Positions 42,549-56,085 are shown, counted from the stretch's first letter. The stretch is DNA of 64,000 nucleotides from Paucidesulfovibrio gracilis DSM 16080 (GCF_900167125.1 NZ_FUYC01000002.1:1-64000), one strand, 5' to 3'. Numbers and translations are program-made. The notes: generated from the sequence alone by a model not told the origin.

Positions 42549-42883
42549 ACACCATTCAGTACAAGAGCTACCTGGGAACGTTCGAGTATGACCAGGATGC
42601 CGACATTTTCCATGGAGAGGTAATAAACCTCAAGGACGTGGTGACGTTCCAGGGTCGGAGCATCGACGAGTTGAAGAAGGCGCTGGCCGACTCCGTGGAG
42701 GACTACCTTGATTTTTGCCGGGAGGAAGGCGAGGAACCGGAGAAGCCGTATTCCGGCAAGTTGCACCTGCGCTTGCGGCCGGAGCTTCACAGGGAGGCCG
42801 CAGCGGTTGCGGCGCTTTCCGGCAAGAGCCTGAATGCCTGGATTGCCGACACGCTGACCGAGAGAGTGAAAGATGCTCGATAG
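42545..42883 (+). CDS. hicB: HicB-family antitoxin, 112 aa
   Basis: The N-terminal HicB fold (FEYDQDADIFHGEVINLKDVVTFQG, a degenerate RNase H-like domain) is joined to a C-terminal ribbon-helix-helix (GKLHLRLRPELHREAAAVAA, LSGKSLNAWIADTL). It neutralises HicA and autoregulates through the RHH domain. It overlaps hicA by four bases, the standard toxin-antitoxin layout. Confidence 0.92.
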   Translation: MNTIQYKSYLGTFEYDQDADIFHGEVINLKDVVTFQGRSIDELKKALADSVEDYLDFCREEGEEPEKPYSGKLHLRLRPELHREAAAVAALSGKSLNAWIADTLTERVKDAR

Positions 42884-42938
42884 TGCAACCTCGCCGTAGA
42901 GAAGACCACCCATGCAACCTCTTGGAAAGGAGTGAGAT

Positions 42939-43091
42939 ATGCCGGAAAAGGCAACCGTCATGGTCTGTTTGGCAAGGCTGCTGGAAGTTGACGTGGGTCT
43001 GAAGACACAGAGGGGAGACATGAAGGCACGAAAAAAGCCTTTCGCAAAAGCGAAAGGCTTTGATTTCTTTGGCGTCCCCAAGGGGATTTGA
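42939..43091 (+). CDS. Possible 50-aa peptide running into the tRNA-Glu gene
   Basis: ATG 42939 has a good GGAAAGGAG site. The frame reads MPEKATVMVCLARLLEVDVG and stops at 43091, inside tRNA-Glu (opposite strand) and through the 43034-43061 hairpin. I recognise no family. The ribosome site argues for translation; the overlap with terminator and tRNA argues for a degraded gene end. Confidence 0.25.
   Translation: MPEKATVMVCLARLLEVDVGLKTQRGDMKARKKPFAKAKGFDFFGVPKGI
43034..43061 (-). terminator. Terminator of the tRNA-Gln/tRNA-Glu transcript
   Basis: AAAGCCTTTCGC (43034-43045) and GCGAAAGGCTTT (43050-43061) form a perfect 12-bp stem with an AAAA loop. On the minus strand it is followed by a run of T (A-run 43031-43036), as expected for the leftward tRNA transcript. 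Confidence 0.88.
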
Positions 43092-43147
43092 ACCCCTGTT
43101 ACCGGCGTGAAAGGCCGACGTCCTGGACCAGGCTAGACGATGGGGAC
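43070..43147 (-). tRNA. tRNA-Glu (anticodon TTC)
   Basis: The minus strand folds as a tRNA: acceptor GTCCCCA with TGGGGAC, anticodon loop CTTTCAC giving TTC, and T-loop GGGTTCAAATCCC. The 3' CCA is encoded (43070-43072). It is transcribed after tRNA-Gln. Confidence 0.95.
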
Positions 43148-43159
43148 GCATTATATATT

Positions 43160-43234
43160 TGGCTGGGCTGCAAGGACTCGAACCTTGATTAACGGAGCCA
43201 GAACCCGTCGTCCTGCCAATTGAACGACAGCCCA
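43160..43234 (-). tRNA. tRNA-Gln (anticodon CTG)
   Basis: The minus strand folds as a tRNA: acceptor TGGGCTG with CAGCCCA, anticodon loop TTCTGGC giving CTG, and T-loop AAGGTTCGAGTCCTT. CCA is encoded (43160-43162). It is 12 bases upstream of tRNA-Glu in one transcript. Confidence 0.95.
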
Positions 43235-43247
43235 GCAGCGAGAAGAG

Positions 43248-43276
43248 GTCTTATTGTTTCGTGAGCTTCCTGTCAA
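43248..43276 (-). promoter_or_regulatory. Sigma-70 promoter of the tRNA pair
   Basis: On the minus strand a perfect -35 TTGACA (43271-43276), a 17-base spacer and -10 TAAGAC (43248-43253). The start would be about seven bases before tRNA-Gln. Confidence 0.78.
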
Positions 43277-43310
43277 CAAAAAAAAGACCTGATCTCCAAA
43301 AAAAGTTTAT

Positions 43311-43682
43311 TTACACGGCACGGGCCAGACGACGGGTGCGCTTCTTCAGCTTGTTGATGCGGCGGCGCAGGATGTCGCGCTGCTTGCGATCTTCGGTCTG
43401 CTTCTTGGCGATGCGCATTTCGCGGATCTCACGCTTGATGCGCAGGATCTGCTCCTTGTAGGGGGAAACGCCGCCCTCTTCGTCGGAGATGCCGAAGATT
43501 TCCTTGATGCGGGCAATCAGGTCTTCCTTGCTCATGCCGGAAGCGCCCACGATGGAGGGAATCTTCTCCACAGCCAGAGCACGCAGCTCCTTGGCGGTCA
43601 TTTTGTCCAGAGGCTTGGTCAGACCCAGATCCTCAAAGGACATTTCATACGATCTGTCGTTGGTTTTGGTTTCTTCGCTCAT
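43311..43682 (-). CDS. Rho_N-domain protein, 123 aa
   Basis: Residues about 27-65 form a Rho N-terminal (SAP-like) domain: LDKMTAKELRALAVEKI then GASGMSKEDLIARI. A Lys/Arg-rich helical C-terminus follows (KREIREMRIAKKQ to KKRTRRLARA). This suggests nucleic acid binding, perhaps RNA or ribosome associated. GGAGG precedes ATG 43682. It lies downstream of the DUF721 gene on the same strand and upstream of the tRNA pair. Confidence 0.82.
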   Translation of the reverse strand: MSEETKTNDRSYEMSFEDLGLTKPLDKMTAKELRALAVEKIPSIVGASGMSKEDLIARIKEIFGISDEEGGVSPYKEQILRIKREIREMRIAKKQTEDRKQRDILRRRINKLKKRTRRLARAV

Positions 43683-43723
43683 CCTGTCCTCCTCGCCGCG
43701 CCCAGGCGGCCGTGGTGATATTT

Positions 43724-44194
43724 TTATCGCGGCCGGAACAGGCCGATGTAGGCGCGGTAGCATCTGCCGACCGGGGAATCCTCGTCCATCTGATCAAGAA
43801 TCTCACCGAGATTCTTGGGCTTTTTGGGCGAGGACTGGCTCCGGGGCGCGCTATCGGGCCGGTATCCGTCCAAAGGAACCCTGCCGTTTAGCAGCTCGAA
43901 CCGCACTTTGTCAAAGTATTCTTCACCGAGAAAATCGTTGGCGCGACGGATAATCTGCGGAGCGAAAAATGTCAGCTCCTGGGCCACTGCCGGGTCGTCC
44001 GCCGTGAGCAGCAGGGTGGGACCGCGCCGCCCCAGGGGGCGGGCCATGCGGGAAACCTCCCGGCCCATGACATTTTCCCAATTGTTCCAAAGCCGCACCA
44101 ATTGCATGGACCCTTTGCCGTCCAGGCGGTCCAGAACCGGTTCCAGCGCGTCTCCGGCCCGGGCGATGTTGTATTTGCGGCGGAACAGGGCCAT
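43724..44194 (-). CDS. DUF721/DciA-like protein, 156 aa
   Basis: Contains the DUF721 core VRLWNNWENVMGREVSRMARPLG and LLLTADDPAVAQELTFFAPQIIRRAN. DciA in this family is a loader or operator of the replicative helicase in bacteria lacking DnaC, so a role in replication initiation is likely but inferred. The C-terminal tail is Pro/Ser/Lys-rich. The start at ATG 44194 has AAGGAG six bases upstream. It is divergent from sahR. Confidence 0.82.
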   Translation of the reverse strand: MALFRRKYNIARAGDALEPVLDRLDGKGSMQLVRLWNNWENVMGREVSRMARPLGRRGPTLLLTADDPAVAQELTFFAPQIIRRANDFLGEEYFDKVRFELLNGRVPLDGYRPDSAPRSQSSPKKPKNLGEILDQMDEDSPVGRCYRAYIGLFRPR

Positions 44195-44346
44195 GGTCGC
44201 TCCTTTTGGTGTCGGCGGAGTATAAAAAACGTCGGAATAATCCGACTGCGCCGCACCAACCAAAAAAATATGATACCCTGACCGGTAGCGGTCTGCAAGC
44301 GAAAGCATGGGACTTGACGTGTCCGGGGTCTTGCCGTAAAACGCGA

Positions 44347-44374
44347 TTCGTATATCAGCATATATTGATACGAA
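44347..44374. promoter_or_regulatory. Palindromic operator before sahR-ahcY
   Basis: TTCGTAT (44347-44353) and ATACGAA (44368-44374) are perfect arms of a 28-base inverted repeat, with inner TATCA/TGATA symmetry. It lies 17 bases before the SahR-like start and contains the TATAT-N9-TTGATA core also found before metE. Likely autoregulation and control of ahcY. Confidence 0.78.
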
Positions 44375-44391
44375 CCCTGGGAGTCACACCG

Positions 44392-46804
<2,413 letters not shown>

Positions 46805-46841
46805 ACTCTTGTTCCGCGCGTTCGCCGCGGGATGATTTCTT

Positions 46842-46880
46842 CAAGGCCGCCTTTCCTGGAAGGGCGGCCTTGTTGTTTTT
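46842..46880 (+). terminator. Terminator of sahR-ahcY
   Basis: CAAGGCCGCC (46842-46851) and GGCGGCCTTG (46863-46872) form a perfect stem followed by TTGTTTTT. Confidence 0.9.
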
Positions 46881-46939
46881 ATGGAACGAATCAGGATTTG
46901 CCGTTGCTCCCAATGGAAAACATCAGTATACGATGGGGC

Positions 46940-48223
46940 ATGAAACGCTATGCCCTGTCCGCCGTATTGTTGTTGGGAGTCTTTTCCATGGGCCTTTGGA
47001 GTGCCCCAACGGTTCACGCCCTGGAAATGACGGTTTCCTCTTCTTCCACGGCCCTGAATCTGCTTGAGGATTTCGGGCCGGAAAATCTTGTGGACAATGA
47101 TCCGGCCACGGCCTGGGCCGAAGGCGTGACCGGGGACGGCCGGGGCGAATGGGTGCTGTTCGAGTTCGGGCGCGCTGTGCGTCTGGAGCGCCTGGGCATT
47201 CGCAATGGCTGGCAGGACGAAGGCGAATACGGAGACAATTCCCGGCCCGGGGAATTGGAGCTGGAATTTTCCGATGGCTCCACCATGCGGATGCCTCTGG
47301 CGGACGAGTCCGGCTGGCAGTACCTGGAAATGGATCGGCCTACACGCTGGGTCCGGCTTACCCTGGCGTCCGTGGTCGCCGGCAGAACCCGGCCCGATCG
47401 GACCTGCCTTTCGGATGTTTCTTTTGAATTGACCCTGCTGGATGACGAAGCCGTCCCCGATGGTTCGGCCGTGGCTCCGGCATCCGGGCCGGATACCGGG
47501 CAACAGGCTGACGAAGCGCCGACATCCGATGACGAAGCAGTGGCCGGAAGCGATGAAGCTGTTTCCAGTACCGGGAATCCTTCTGGAGCGTCCGTTCATG
47601 ATGCGGCAAAGGCTGGTTCCGGGGCGGCGCAGGATGCGGCTGGTTCGGCTGAAGGTGCGCAGGCAGCATCGGAGGATGCGGCTGTCCTTGCCGAAGAGCC
47701 TTCCGGCAGCGAAGAGACCGTCCAGGCCCAACTGCCTCCTGATCAAGAAGCCTGGGAGGAATTGCCCGAGGTCGATGTGCAGGCCATGGCCGGAGAACGC
47801 GAGGCCAAGGGCGGCAAGGTGGCTGGCCCTGAAGACCAGCAAGCCGTGCGCGAGGCCATTCGCGCCTACTATACCAAGCTCGTGACCTTGGATGACGAGT
47901 ATCTGGAGTTGTATTCCGAGAAGGTCCGCGAAGAAGAGGCCTTCATGTTCGAATATTTCAAGGAGTTGCAGCGTCAGCGCCGCGTCTATCATCTTTTCCG
48001 CAAGGCATTGGTGGATACCGAGGAGTTGCGGTTCGGCCCCGCGTTGCTGGACGGCACGCGCCTGCGGCTGGAGGTGCAGGGCCGTTGTACGCTGTACGTC
48101 GCCGACACCTACGAGGACATGTCCGTCCATACCCGGTTCACCTTTGTCAAGGAACAGGATCGCTGGCGGATTCTGGAAGCGGAGGAACTGGAAACCCCGG
48201 AGGAGGAAGCCGCGGGTTCCTAG
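46940..48223 (+). CDS. Exported protein with NADase-type/discoidin-like glycan-binding domain, 427 aa
   Basis: A signal peptide (about 1-28, ending VHALEM) is followed by a discoidin-like domain (about 30-165) with LVDNDPATAWAEGV and GEWVLFEFG, the pattern annotated as NADase-type glycan-binding. A low-complexity Ala/Ser/Glu-rich linker (about 170-260) and a helical domain (about 290-420, EAIRAYYTKLVTLDDEYLEL) follow. Start ATG 46940 is chosen by the signal peptide; the ribosome site is weak (GGGG). Probably periplasmic or cell-surface, perhaps binding peptidoglycan or another glycan. Confidence 0.72.
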   Translation: MKRYALSAVLLLGVFSMGLWSAPTVHALEMTVSSSSTALNLLEDFGPENLVDNDPATAWAEGVTGDGRGEWVLFEFGRAVRLERLGIRNGWQDEGEYGDNSRPGELELEFSDGSTMRMPLADESGWQYLEMDRPTRWVRLTLASVVAGRTRPDRTCLSDVSFELTLLDDEAVPDGSAVAPASGPDTGQQADEAPTSDDEAVAGSDEAVSSTGNPSGASVHDAAKAGSGAAQDAAGSAEGAQAASEDAAVLAEEPSGSEETVQAQLPPDQEAWEELPEVDVQAMAGEREAKGGKVAGPEDQQAVREAIRAYYTKLVTLDDEYLELYSEKVREEEAFMFEYFKELQRQRRVYHLFRKALVDTEELRFGPALLDGTRLRLEVQGRCTLYVADTYEDMSVHTRFTFVKEQDRWRILEAEELETPEEEAAGS

Positions 48224-48306
48224 GTTGGAAATGCCGCTTGTCCGGGTGCCATGATCGATGAAGGGAAAAGCCTCGAGACAAGCAAGGACGGCATTTTTCA
48301 GTATGC

Positions 48307-48341
48307 AAAACGCCCCGACCTGGTCGAAGTCGGGGCGTTTT
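48307..48341. terminator. Bidirectional terminator between convergent genes
   Basis: Perfect 13-bp arms AAAACGCCCCGAC (48307-48319) and GTCGGGGCGTTTT (48329-48341). Serves the exported protein gene and the argB-linked gene. Confidence 0.92.
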
Positions 48342-48366
48342 GTGTGGCGTACTGCCGACGCAGGGT

Positions 48367-50111
<1,745 letters not shown>

Positions 50112-50241
50112 TCAATGGCGGGGCAGCAAGGAAATCGGGTGCATGATACTGGATAGGGCGTTCCGTGGGGTGGCGGCACTGGCACGCACCGCTGATTTTT
50201 TGTCCGCTTCTCATTGACCGAAAGGGTGTGAATACGGAACT

Positions 50242-51468
50242 ATGCAGGTCATGAAAAAGGAAAAATGGCGGTTTGGACGGCAGGAGGTAGCCGGAAGTCT
50301 GGGGGATCTGGGAACCTTGCTGCCCCTGGCTGTGGGCATGGTCGTGATTAACGGCCTGGATCCGGTGGGGTTGTTTTTCAGCGTGGGCCTGCTCTACGTC
50401 CTGGGCGGTATTTACTACGACGCGCCCATTGCTGTGCAGCCCATGAAGGTGGTGGGAGCCTATGCAGTGGCCACGGCCGCCACGGCCGGGCAGATCACGG
50501 CCACCGGGTGGATCATGGCGGTTTTGCTGTTGTTCTTAGGCGTCACGGGGTTGGTCAACGCGGTGGCGCGCATGGTGCCTCGTCCCGTGGTGCGCGGGGT
50601 GCAGCTTTCCACGGGGCTGTTGCTCATGTCCAAGGCTGTATCGTTTTTGGCCGGTTCCTCACCGTTCCAGGTCGGGGAAGGCCTGAACGAGCCTTGGCTT
50701 ACCGTGCAGAGCATTCCGGTACCCGGCCTGGGCGACGTACCCATCGGACTGATTATCGGCCCGTTGCTGCTGCTGTTGACGCTGTTTTTTTTGGACAGCA
50801 AACGTTTTCCCGCGGGCATTCTGGTGGTGGCCGGTGGATTGGTCCTGGGTCTGGCCTTGGGAGGCTGGCACGGCCTTGGGAGCATTACGGCCGGACTCCA
50901 TCTGCCGGAATTCCTGCCCTTTGGCCCGCCGAAGGTCACGGATCTGCTGTGGGCGTTGCCTGCCCTGGCCCTGCCGCAACTGCCCATGACCGTGGGCAAT
51001 GCCGTCATTGCCAACCGCGATTTGTCCCATGAATTGTTTCCCCACACACGCACCCGGGTCACGGACCGGGCCTTGTGCATCAGCATGGGGCTGGCCAATG
51101 CCGTGGCCGCAGTGCTCGGGGGCATGCCCTTGTGTCACGGAGCGGGCGGATTGGCCGCGCATTACCGGTTTGGGGCGCGCACCAACGGCTCCAATCTGAT
51201 GATCGGATCGCTTTTTGTGCTGCTTGCCGTGCTGTTTGGGGCGGGCATGCTCTCGCTGGTGCGGCTGTTGCCCTTTTTTGCGCTGGGCGTGCTGCTGTTT
51301 TTTGCCGGAGGACAACTGGCCCTCACTGTGGCGGATGTGGAGCGGAGCGAGGATTTGTTCACGGTCCTGACCGTGGCGGCCGTGGCGTTGGGGTCGAATC
51401 TGGCTTGGGGATTCGCCGTCGGCGTGCTTGTGGGCTGGCTGGTGCGGCGGTGGAACATCCGCATGTGA
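50242..51468 (+). CDS. MOT1-type molybdate/sulfate transporter, 408 aa
   Basis: About ten to twelve hydrophobic segments. The MOT1 signatures are GSLGDLGTLLPLAVGM near residue 20 and LPQLPMTVGNAV near 250. The family imports molybdate or sulfate; either would suit an organism with sulfate respiration and Mo/W enzymes. ATG 50242 or ATG 50251 could be the start. No regulator adjoins it. Confidence 0.85.
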   Translation: MQVMKKEKWRFGRQEVAGSLGDLGTLLPLAVGMVVINGLDPVGLFFSVGLLYVLGGIYYDAPIAVQPMKVVGAYAVATAATAGQITATGWIMAVLLLFLGVTGLVNAVARMVPRPVVRGVQLSTGLLLMSKAVSFLAGSSPFQVGEGLNEPWLTVQSIPVPGLGDVPIGLIIGPLLLLLTLFFLDSKRFPAGILVVAGGLVLGLALGGWHGLGSITAGLHLPEFLPFGPPKVTDLLWALPALALPQLPMTVGNAVIANRDLSHELFPHTRTRVTDRALCISMGLANAVAAVLGGMPLCHGAGGLAAHYRFGARTNGSNLMIGSLFVLLAVLFGAGMLSLVRLLPFFALGVLLFFAGGQLALTVADVERSEDLFTVLTVAAVALGSNLAWGFAVGVLVGWLVRRWNIRM

Positions 51469-51478
51469 GCGCCGTGAA

Positions 51479-52471
51479 TCAGTCGGCCGGATCCGCGCAC
51501 GGCCAGACGGCAAACGGTTCCGGGCCGGGTTTGTAGCCCACGCCCACCGCGCCTTTGTGCAGATAAAGGCACATGGCCCAATCCGTTTCAAAGGCCGAGG
51601 TGGTGGAGGACCAATAGGCCTCCTGCCATTGCTCAAAGGGATGGTCCGGCGGCAGGGCCGGGTCATGATGTCCGGCATGGGTCAGGGACTCCAGTTCCCG
51701 GATGCTGGGCAGGCGCCAGCGGTCCACTCCCAGGTGGCGATCGTGGTTCAGTGTTTCGATTCGTTGCAAGGCCTCGCTCCAGAGGCAGGGGGATCCCAGG
51801 TTCGCACGCGGCGTCCAGAGCAGGCCGGTACCTAGATCCTGCACCGGGCCGTTTTCCGCTACTGCAAAGCGCGGCTCAGGCCACTGAACGCCGGTGAGCG
51901 GCGCTTCCGCAGCCCCCGTGACAGGGAGAACCCCGCTGTTGCCGCGAACCGGCCAGACCATGGCAAAACTGTCCCGGCGGTGGAAAAACATGCGTCCGCC
52001 CGAGAGCTGCACATACCAGAAATAGTCCGGATCGCGCGCCCAGGGGGTGGAGGTCCAGAAGGCCAGGGACGCAACGTTTTCAAAGGGGTGGTCCGGTGCA
52101 AGCGCGGGATTGGCGGTGTCGAAGTGGAGCAGGCTGAACAGTTCGTGCCGGTTGGGCAGTCTCCAGGCGCGTTCCGGGGCCGTGCCGGGCGGATTCAAAC
52201 CGGCGCACACTTCACGGGCTTCATCCAGATTCAGCGGGAAGGTGAACGGCGCGGCGTTGCGCGTCCACTCCAGCCCTGTGAGCTGATCCAAGACACCGGG
52301 AAATTTTTGGTCGTTGTCCGGCGAGGAAAGGATAAACCGGGGGTCGGGTCGGCTTTGCCCGGTGACGAACTCCGCATCCTGGCCCGACCCGGCGCAGGGC
52401 AGGGGATCACCGTGAACATCGTAGCAATGTTGTTGGCCCGTGGCCAATGGTTTGATGCGGGAAGCTGTCAC
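51479..52471 (-). CDS. DUF1566/Lcl-C domain protein, 330 aa
   Basis: Two Lcl_C (DUF1566) repeats, each with a LTGLEWTRNAA- or LGTGLLWTPRA-like start, WRLPNRHELFSLL or WRLPSIRELESLT, and FWTSTPWARD or YWSSTTSAFE. These domains resemble C-type-lectin-like or surface-adhesion modules. No signal peptide is seen from GTG 52471. The GTG follows AAGGAGG and overlaps the MFS stop as GTGA, so the genes are coupled. Function unknown. Confidence 0.78.
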   Translation of the reverse strand: MTASRIKPLATGQQHCYDVHGDPLPCAGSGQDAEFVTGQSRPDPRFILSSPDNDQKFPGVLDQLTGLEWTRNAAPFTFPLNLDEAREVCAGLNPPGTAPERAWRLPNRHELFSLLHFDTANPALAPDHPFENVASLAFWTSTPWARDPDYFWYVQLSGGRMFFHRRDSFAMVWPVRGNSGVLPVTGAAEAPLTGVQWPEPRFAVAENGPVQDLGTGLLWTPRANLGSPCLWSEALQRIETLNHDRHLGVDRWRLPSIRELESLTHAGHHDPALPPDHPFEQWQEAYWSSTTSAFETDWAMCLYLHKGAVGVGYKPGPEPFAVWPCADPAD

Positions 52472-53631
52472 GCGTCCTCCTTGAGAAAGGGCAGCAGCAG
52501 GAACATGGCTAGCCCGCAAAGCGCACCGGTCCAGAAGACGGCCTTGATGCCGAATCCCGCATACACCGCGCCCATGAGTATGGGAGCCAGGGTCTGACTG
52601 AGCCGCAGAACCATGCCGTTGGCGGCCATGTAGGCGGCGCGTTGGTTGTCCGGGGCCAGTCCGCTGAGGGTGGCCATGAGTGTGGGCACGTTCAATCCCT
52701 GGGCCAGGCCGAAACCCAGCACCGGCAGAATCATCCACCATTCCCCGGGCATGAACGGTACGCCGAGCATGGACAGGATATAAAAGCCAAAAGCCGTACC
52801 CATGAGGGTGCGTGGCTGGAATCGCGCGGCCAGATGTCCCAGCTTCCAGGAGGCCGTGGCCGTAACCAGGGAGGCGAAGGATACGATAATGCCGATGCGC
52901 GGGGCCGGGGTCTGAAACCAATGGTCCAGCAACAGCGGCAGATAGGTGATGATGGGACCATAGAGCACGATGAAGGTGAGCAATGTCACGGCAAACAGGG
53001 CCAAGACCCTGGTGCGGCGCATGCCGTGGGCGGCCTGACGAAGGTACTCCCCGAATCCCTGGGAGGATTTGGGTTCCGGGGTGCGGAGTCGGAGAACCAC
53101 CAGAACGCCCAGGGGCAGGGCCAGGGCCGGGAGCAAAAAAGGCCAGTTCCAGCCCAGCAGAGCGAGCATGCCGCCAACGGCGGGAAATGCGGCCGTTCCG
53201 GAGGCCAGCACACTGCCGTTGTACCCCATGGCCGCGAGGCGTTCGCGGTCGGCGTAGAGATCGCCGATAATGGTCAGGTTGATCATGCCGAGCGGTCCGG
53301 CCCCCAGTCCCTGCAGGAACCGCAGCAGCAGCAGGGTGGAGAGATCGCGGGCGAAAAAACAGGCCATGCCGAAAATTCCAAAGACAAATAGAGACGGCAC
53401 GAGCACGGCCTTACGGCCCAGACGGTCGCCGAGAATCCCCGTTACCGGCGCCATGAGCACGCCCGGCAGGGTAAAGGCCGTGATTACCAGCCCCACATTG
53501 GCCGGACCGAGTCCATGGATGTGTCGGACCATGTCCGGCAGCACGGGAACAATGCTGGAAACGCTGACAATGGCCATGAGCGTGACGCCGAAAACGATTT
53601 GTAGATTGGTATCCAGATAGAGCTTGCGCAC
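52468..53631 (-). CDS. MFS transporter, 12 TM, 387 aa
   Basis: Major facilitator of the drug/metabolite exporter (Bcr/CflA- or TetA-like) type: IVPVLPDMVRHIH near the start and GILGDRLGRKAVL, the loop 2-3 motif. About twelve hydrophobic segments are present. The start is GTG 53631 with AAGG upstream. Substrate unknown. The coupled DUF1566 gene is an unusual partner. The 53632-53913 spacer shows no gene. Confidence 0.87.
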   Translation of the reverse strand: MRKLYLDTNLQIVFGVTLMAIVSVSSIVPVLPDMVRHIHGLGPANVGLVITAFTLPGVLMAPVTGILGDRLGRKAVLVPSLFVFGIFGMACFFARDLSTLLLLRFLQGLGAGPLGMINLTIIGDLYADRERLAAMGYNGSVLASGTAAFPAVGGMLALLGWNWPFLLPALALPLGVLVVLRLRTPEPKSSQGFGEYLRQAAHGMRRTRVLALFAVTLLTFIVLYGPIITYLPLLLDHWFQTPAPRIGIIVSFASLVTATASWKLGHLAARFQPRTLMGTAFGFYILSMLGVPFMPGEWWMILPVLGFGLAQGLNVPTLMATLSGLAPDNQRAAYMAANGMVLRLSQTLAPILMGAVYAGFGIKAVFWTGALCGLAMFLLLPFLKEDA

Positions 53632-53913
53632 GTTGCCGCCTTACAATGCGATAGGGTTGGAACCGGGGTGGGGGGAATGAGTCACCACGTGAGACTAGCT
53701 GAATGCCAATGAATTGCAAACGGGAAACAGGGGCGTCTTGTCCGGCGGAGTCAAAAAAGGAAATGTTGTTTTGAAAGGCCGCTTGCGTGGCATGGCGTGG
53801 CGAAACAGCTGGCTTTTCGCGGAGGGAGCGTGCGCTTTGGATCAGACGTGTTGCCGCGTTCGGCATGATGCGACGTTGGAGCGGGTTACGGTTTCGACTG
53901 TTCCAGCAGTCCG

Positions 53914-56085
53914 CTATGAGCCTTTGCCGGTGAGCCGCAGAAGCGTTTGCAGCAGAAGGTGCATGTTCAGGGGCTTGGCCAGGTGTTCGTTCATGCCGGC
54001 ACGGAGGAAGCGTTCCCGGTCGCCGCTGAGGGCGTGCGCGGTAAGCGCCACGATGGGTACGTCGGGATCCGGGGCGGTCCGGGACGAACGAATGGTCCGG
54101 GTGGCTTCCACACCATCCATTTCCGGCATTTGAATATCCATGAGTATGGCGTCGTATCGCTGGGCGCACGCAGCGGCCACGGCTTGTTTGCCGTTGATGG
54201 CGATGTCCACGATATGCCCGTGGCGCTCGAGAAAATGTTGCACTGTAAGCCGGTTGACCCGCTCATCCTCGGCCAGCAACAGGTGCAGCTGTCTGGACTC
54301 GTGCCTTTGGTGTGGCATACCGAGCACATCGCCGGAAAATTCCTGGGCTGGAGCAAAACGCAAACAGACGTGCGCCCTGGTGCCTTGTTCGAGTACGCTT
54401 TCCACGCAGGCGGATCCGCCCATGGCCAACACCAAGCGGCGGACCAGATGCAACCCCAGTCCGGTCCCTTCATGCCGTCGGGTGCTGGAGCCATCCACCT
54501 GGGTGAAGACATCCCAAATTTTGTCAAGGTGGTCTTCCGGGATGCCCAGCCCCGTATCCTCCACCACGAAAAGGATTTGTTGGCGGCCCAGGACGTCCGG
54601 TTTGCCCACGGGGTCCACATTGATGCGGACGTGTCCCGAGGTCGTGAATTTTACGGCATTGCCCACGAGATTGAAAAGAATCTGCCGCAACCGTCCCGGA
54701 TCGCCCAACAGCGCCGGAGGGTGTTTGGCGTTGTTCGTCAACTCAAGGCTGATGCCCTTGGCCTGGGCCTGGGGGCGGAACATCTGCACCATGGCGTCGA
54801 GCAGGTCCGGCAGGCTGAAGGGTTGCTCGCGGATGGTCAGGCGTCCGGCTTCGATGGCCGAAAGGCTGAGCAGGTCGTCCAGCAGAGCCAGAAGTCCGTT
54901 TCCCGAGCGCAAGGCTATGTTCACATAGCCCATGTTCTCCTCGTCCAGCTCGTTGTCCTTAAGAATTTGGAGCATGCCGAGCACGCCATTGAGCGGGGTG
55001 CGGATTTCATGGCTCATGTTGGCGAGAAATTCACTTTTAGCCCGGCTGGCGGTTTCCGCGGCTTCCTTGGCGGTCAGCAGATCCTGTTCGGATTGGCGGC
55101 GGTGAACGGCCAGGGCAAAGAGGACGGCGAGCCGTTCAACAGCCTTGCGGTCCTGCTCGGTGTAGTCCCTTTCGGCATTGGCCAGGCCGATCATGCCGAT
55201 GACCTGCTGGTCGGAAAGCGCGGGTACGGCCAGGAATCGACGAATGGGCAGGTGCCATTCCGGAACGCCGCTGCTCCGTGCATCCCGGGCCACATCGTTG
55301 CTCAAAAGGGGGGTGCCTTGTTTGATGACCCATCCCCAGAGGCCACTGAATTGGTCAAAAGCCACAGGGTTAGCTGTCTCGGGCCACATCTCCCGGGTGC
55401 CGGTGATGGCCTTCATCTCCAGCCTGGCGCCTCCCTGGGTGAGCGTTCCCACAAAGCCCATGGGACTATCCGTGACGCGGGTGGCCGCATCCAGCACGTA
55501 GCCGGCAATGGCGTTGAGGCTGATGGGGTGCAGGAGCCGTTCGGAGAGTTCCGCCAGGGTGGCGTCCAGTTCGCGTTGGCGCTGGAGTTCCCGTTCGGCC
55601 TTACGCCGTTCCGTGATGTCGCGGGCCACGACCACGGCGTATTTCACGCCGCCGAAACGTACGCCCCGGGCGGAAATTTCCACAGGGGTAACGGTTCCGC
55701 GGGTAGAATGCACCTCGGTTTCCGTGATGCGGGCCTGGTCATCATCCTGTCCGGTCAGTCCCTTGATCAGGGATTTGATTTTTGGGTCGGGAAAGATCTC
55801 AAAGAATGGCTTGTCCGGAACGTGGTCTTCATCACACCCGGCCAGATCGCAAACCATCCGGTTGAAATCCACGATGAAGCCTTCGGCAAGATCCAGGAGA
55901 AAAATTGCGTCATTGCTTTGGTCCAGAATGGCTCGAAAGCGTTGCAGCTGCTGAACACGTGCCTGAAGTTCCGGATAGTAGCTCTTGCGGACCGAGCTTT
56001 CGCCCAGGCCGATGAGCTTTTCCCGTAGGGAGGAGGATTTTTTTCGGCTCTTCCTGTCCGGGGGCGTGTCAGAGCGCCTGCGCAT
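53914..56085 (-). CDS. Hybrid sensor histidine kinase, PAS-GAF-HisKA-HATPase-REC, 723 aa
   Basis: No membrane span: a cytosolic sensor. PAS at about 45-165 ([19 protein letters not shown]), GAF at about 180-335, then HisKA with [10 protein letters not shown] (His359). HATPase with [12 protein letters not shown] and [10 protein letters not shown] follows, then a C-terminal receiver with [11 protein letters not shown] and phosphoacceptor Asp650 ([11 protein letters not shown]). GGAG precedes ATG 56085. The first 17 bases overlap the ADH 3' end, suggesting co-transcription. No separate output regulator is adjacent. Confidence 0.93.
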   Translation of the reverse strand: MRRRSDTPPDRKSRKKSSSLREKLIGLGESSVRKSYYPELQARVQQLQRFRAILDQSNDAIFLLDLAEGFIVDFNRMVCDLAGCDEDHVPDKPFFEIFPDPKIKSLIKGLTGQDDDQARITETEVHSTRGTVTPVEISARGVRFGGVKYAVVVARDITERRKAERELQRQRELDATLAELSERLLHPISLNAIAGYVLDAATRVTDSPMGFVGTLTQGGARLEMKAITGTREMWPETANPVAFDQFSGLWGWVIKQGTPLLSNDVARDARSSGVPEWHLPIRRFLAVPALSDQQVIGMIGLANAERDYTEQDRKAVERLAVLFALAVHRRQSEQDLLTAKEAAETASRAKSEFLANMSHEIRTPLNGVLGMLQILKDNELDEENMGYVNIALRSGNGLLALLDDLLSLSAIEAGRLTIREQPFSLPDLLDAMVQMFRPQAQAKGISLELTNNAKHPPALLGDPGRLRQILFNLVGNAVKFTTSGHVRINVDPVGKPDVLGRQQILFVVEDTGLGIPEDHLDKIWDVFTQVDGSSTRRHEGTGLGLHLVRRLVLAMGGSACVESVLEQGTRAHVCLRFAPAQEFSGDVLGMPHQRHESRQLHLLLAEDERVNRLTVQHFLERHGHIVDIAINGKQAVAAACAQRYDAILMDIQMPEMDGVEATRTIRSSRTAPDPDVPIVALTAHALSGDRERFLRAGMNEHLAKPLNMHLLLQTLLRLTGKGS

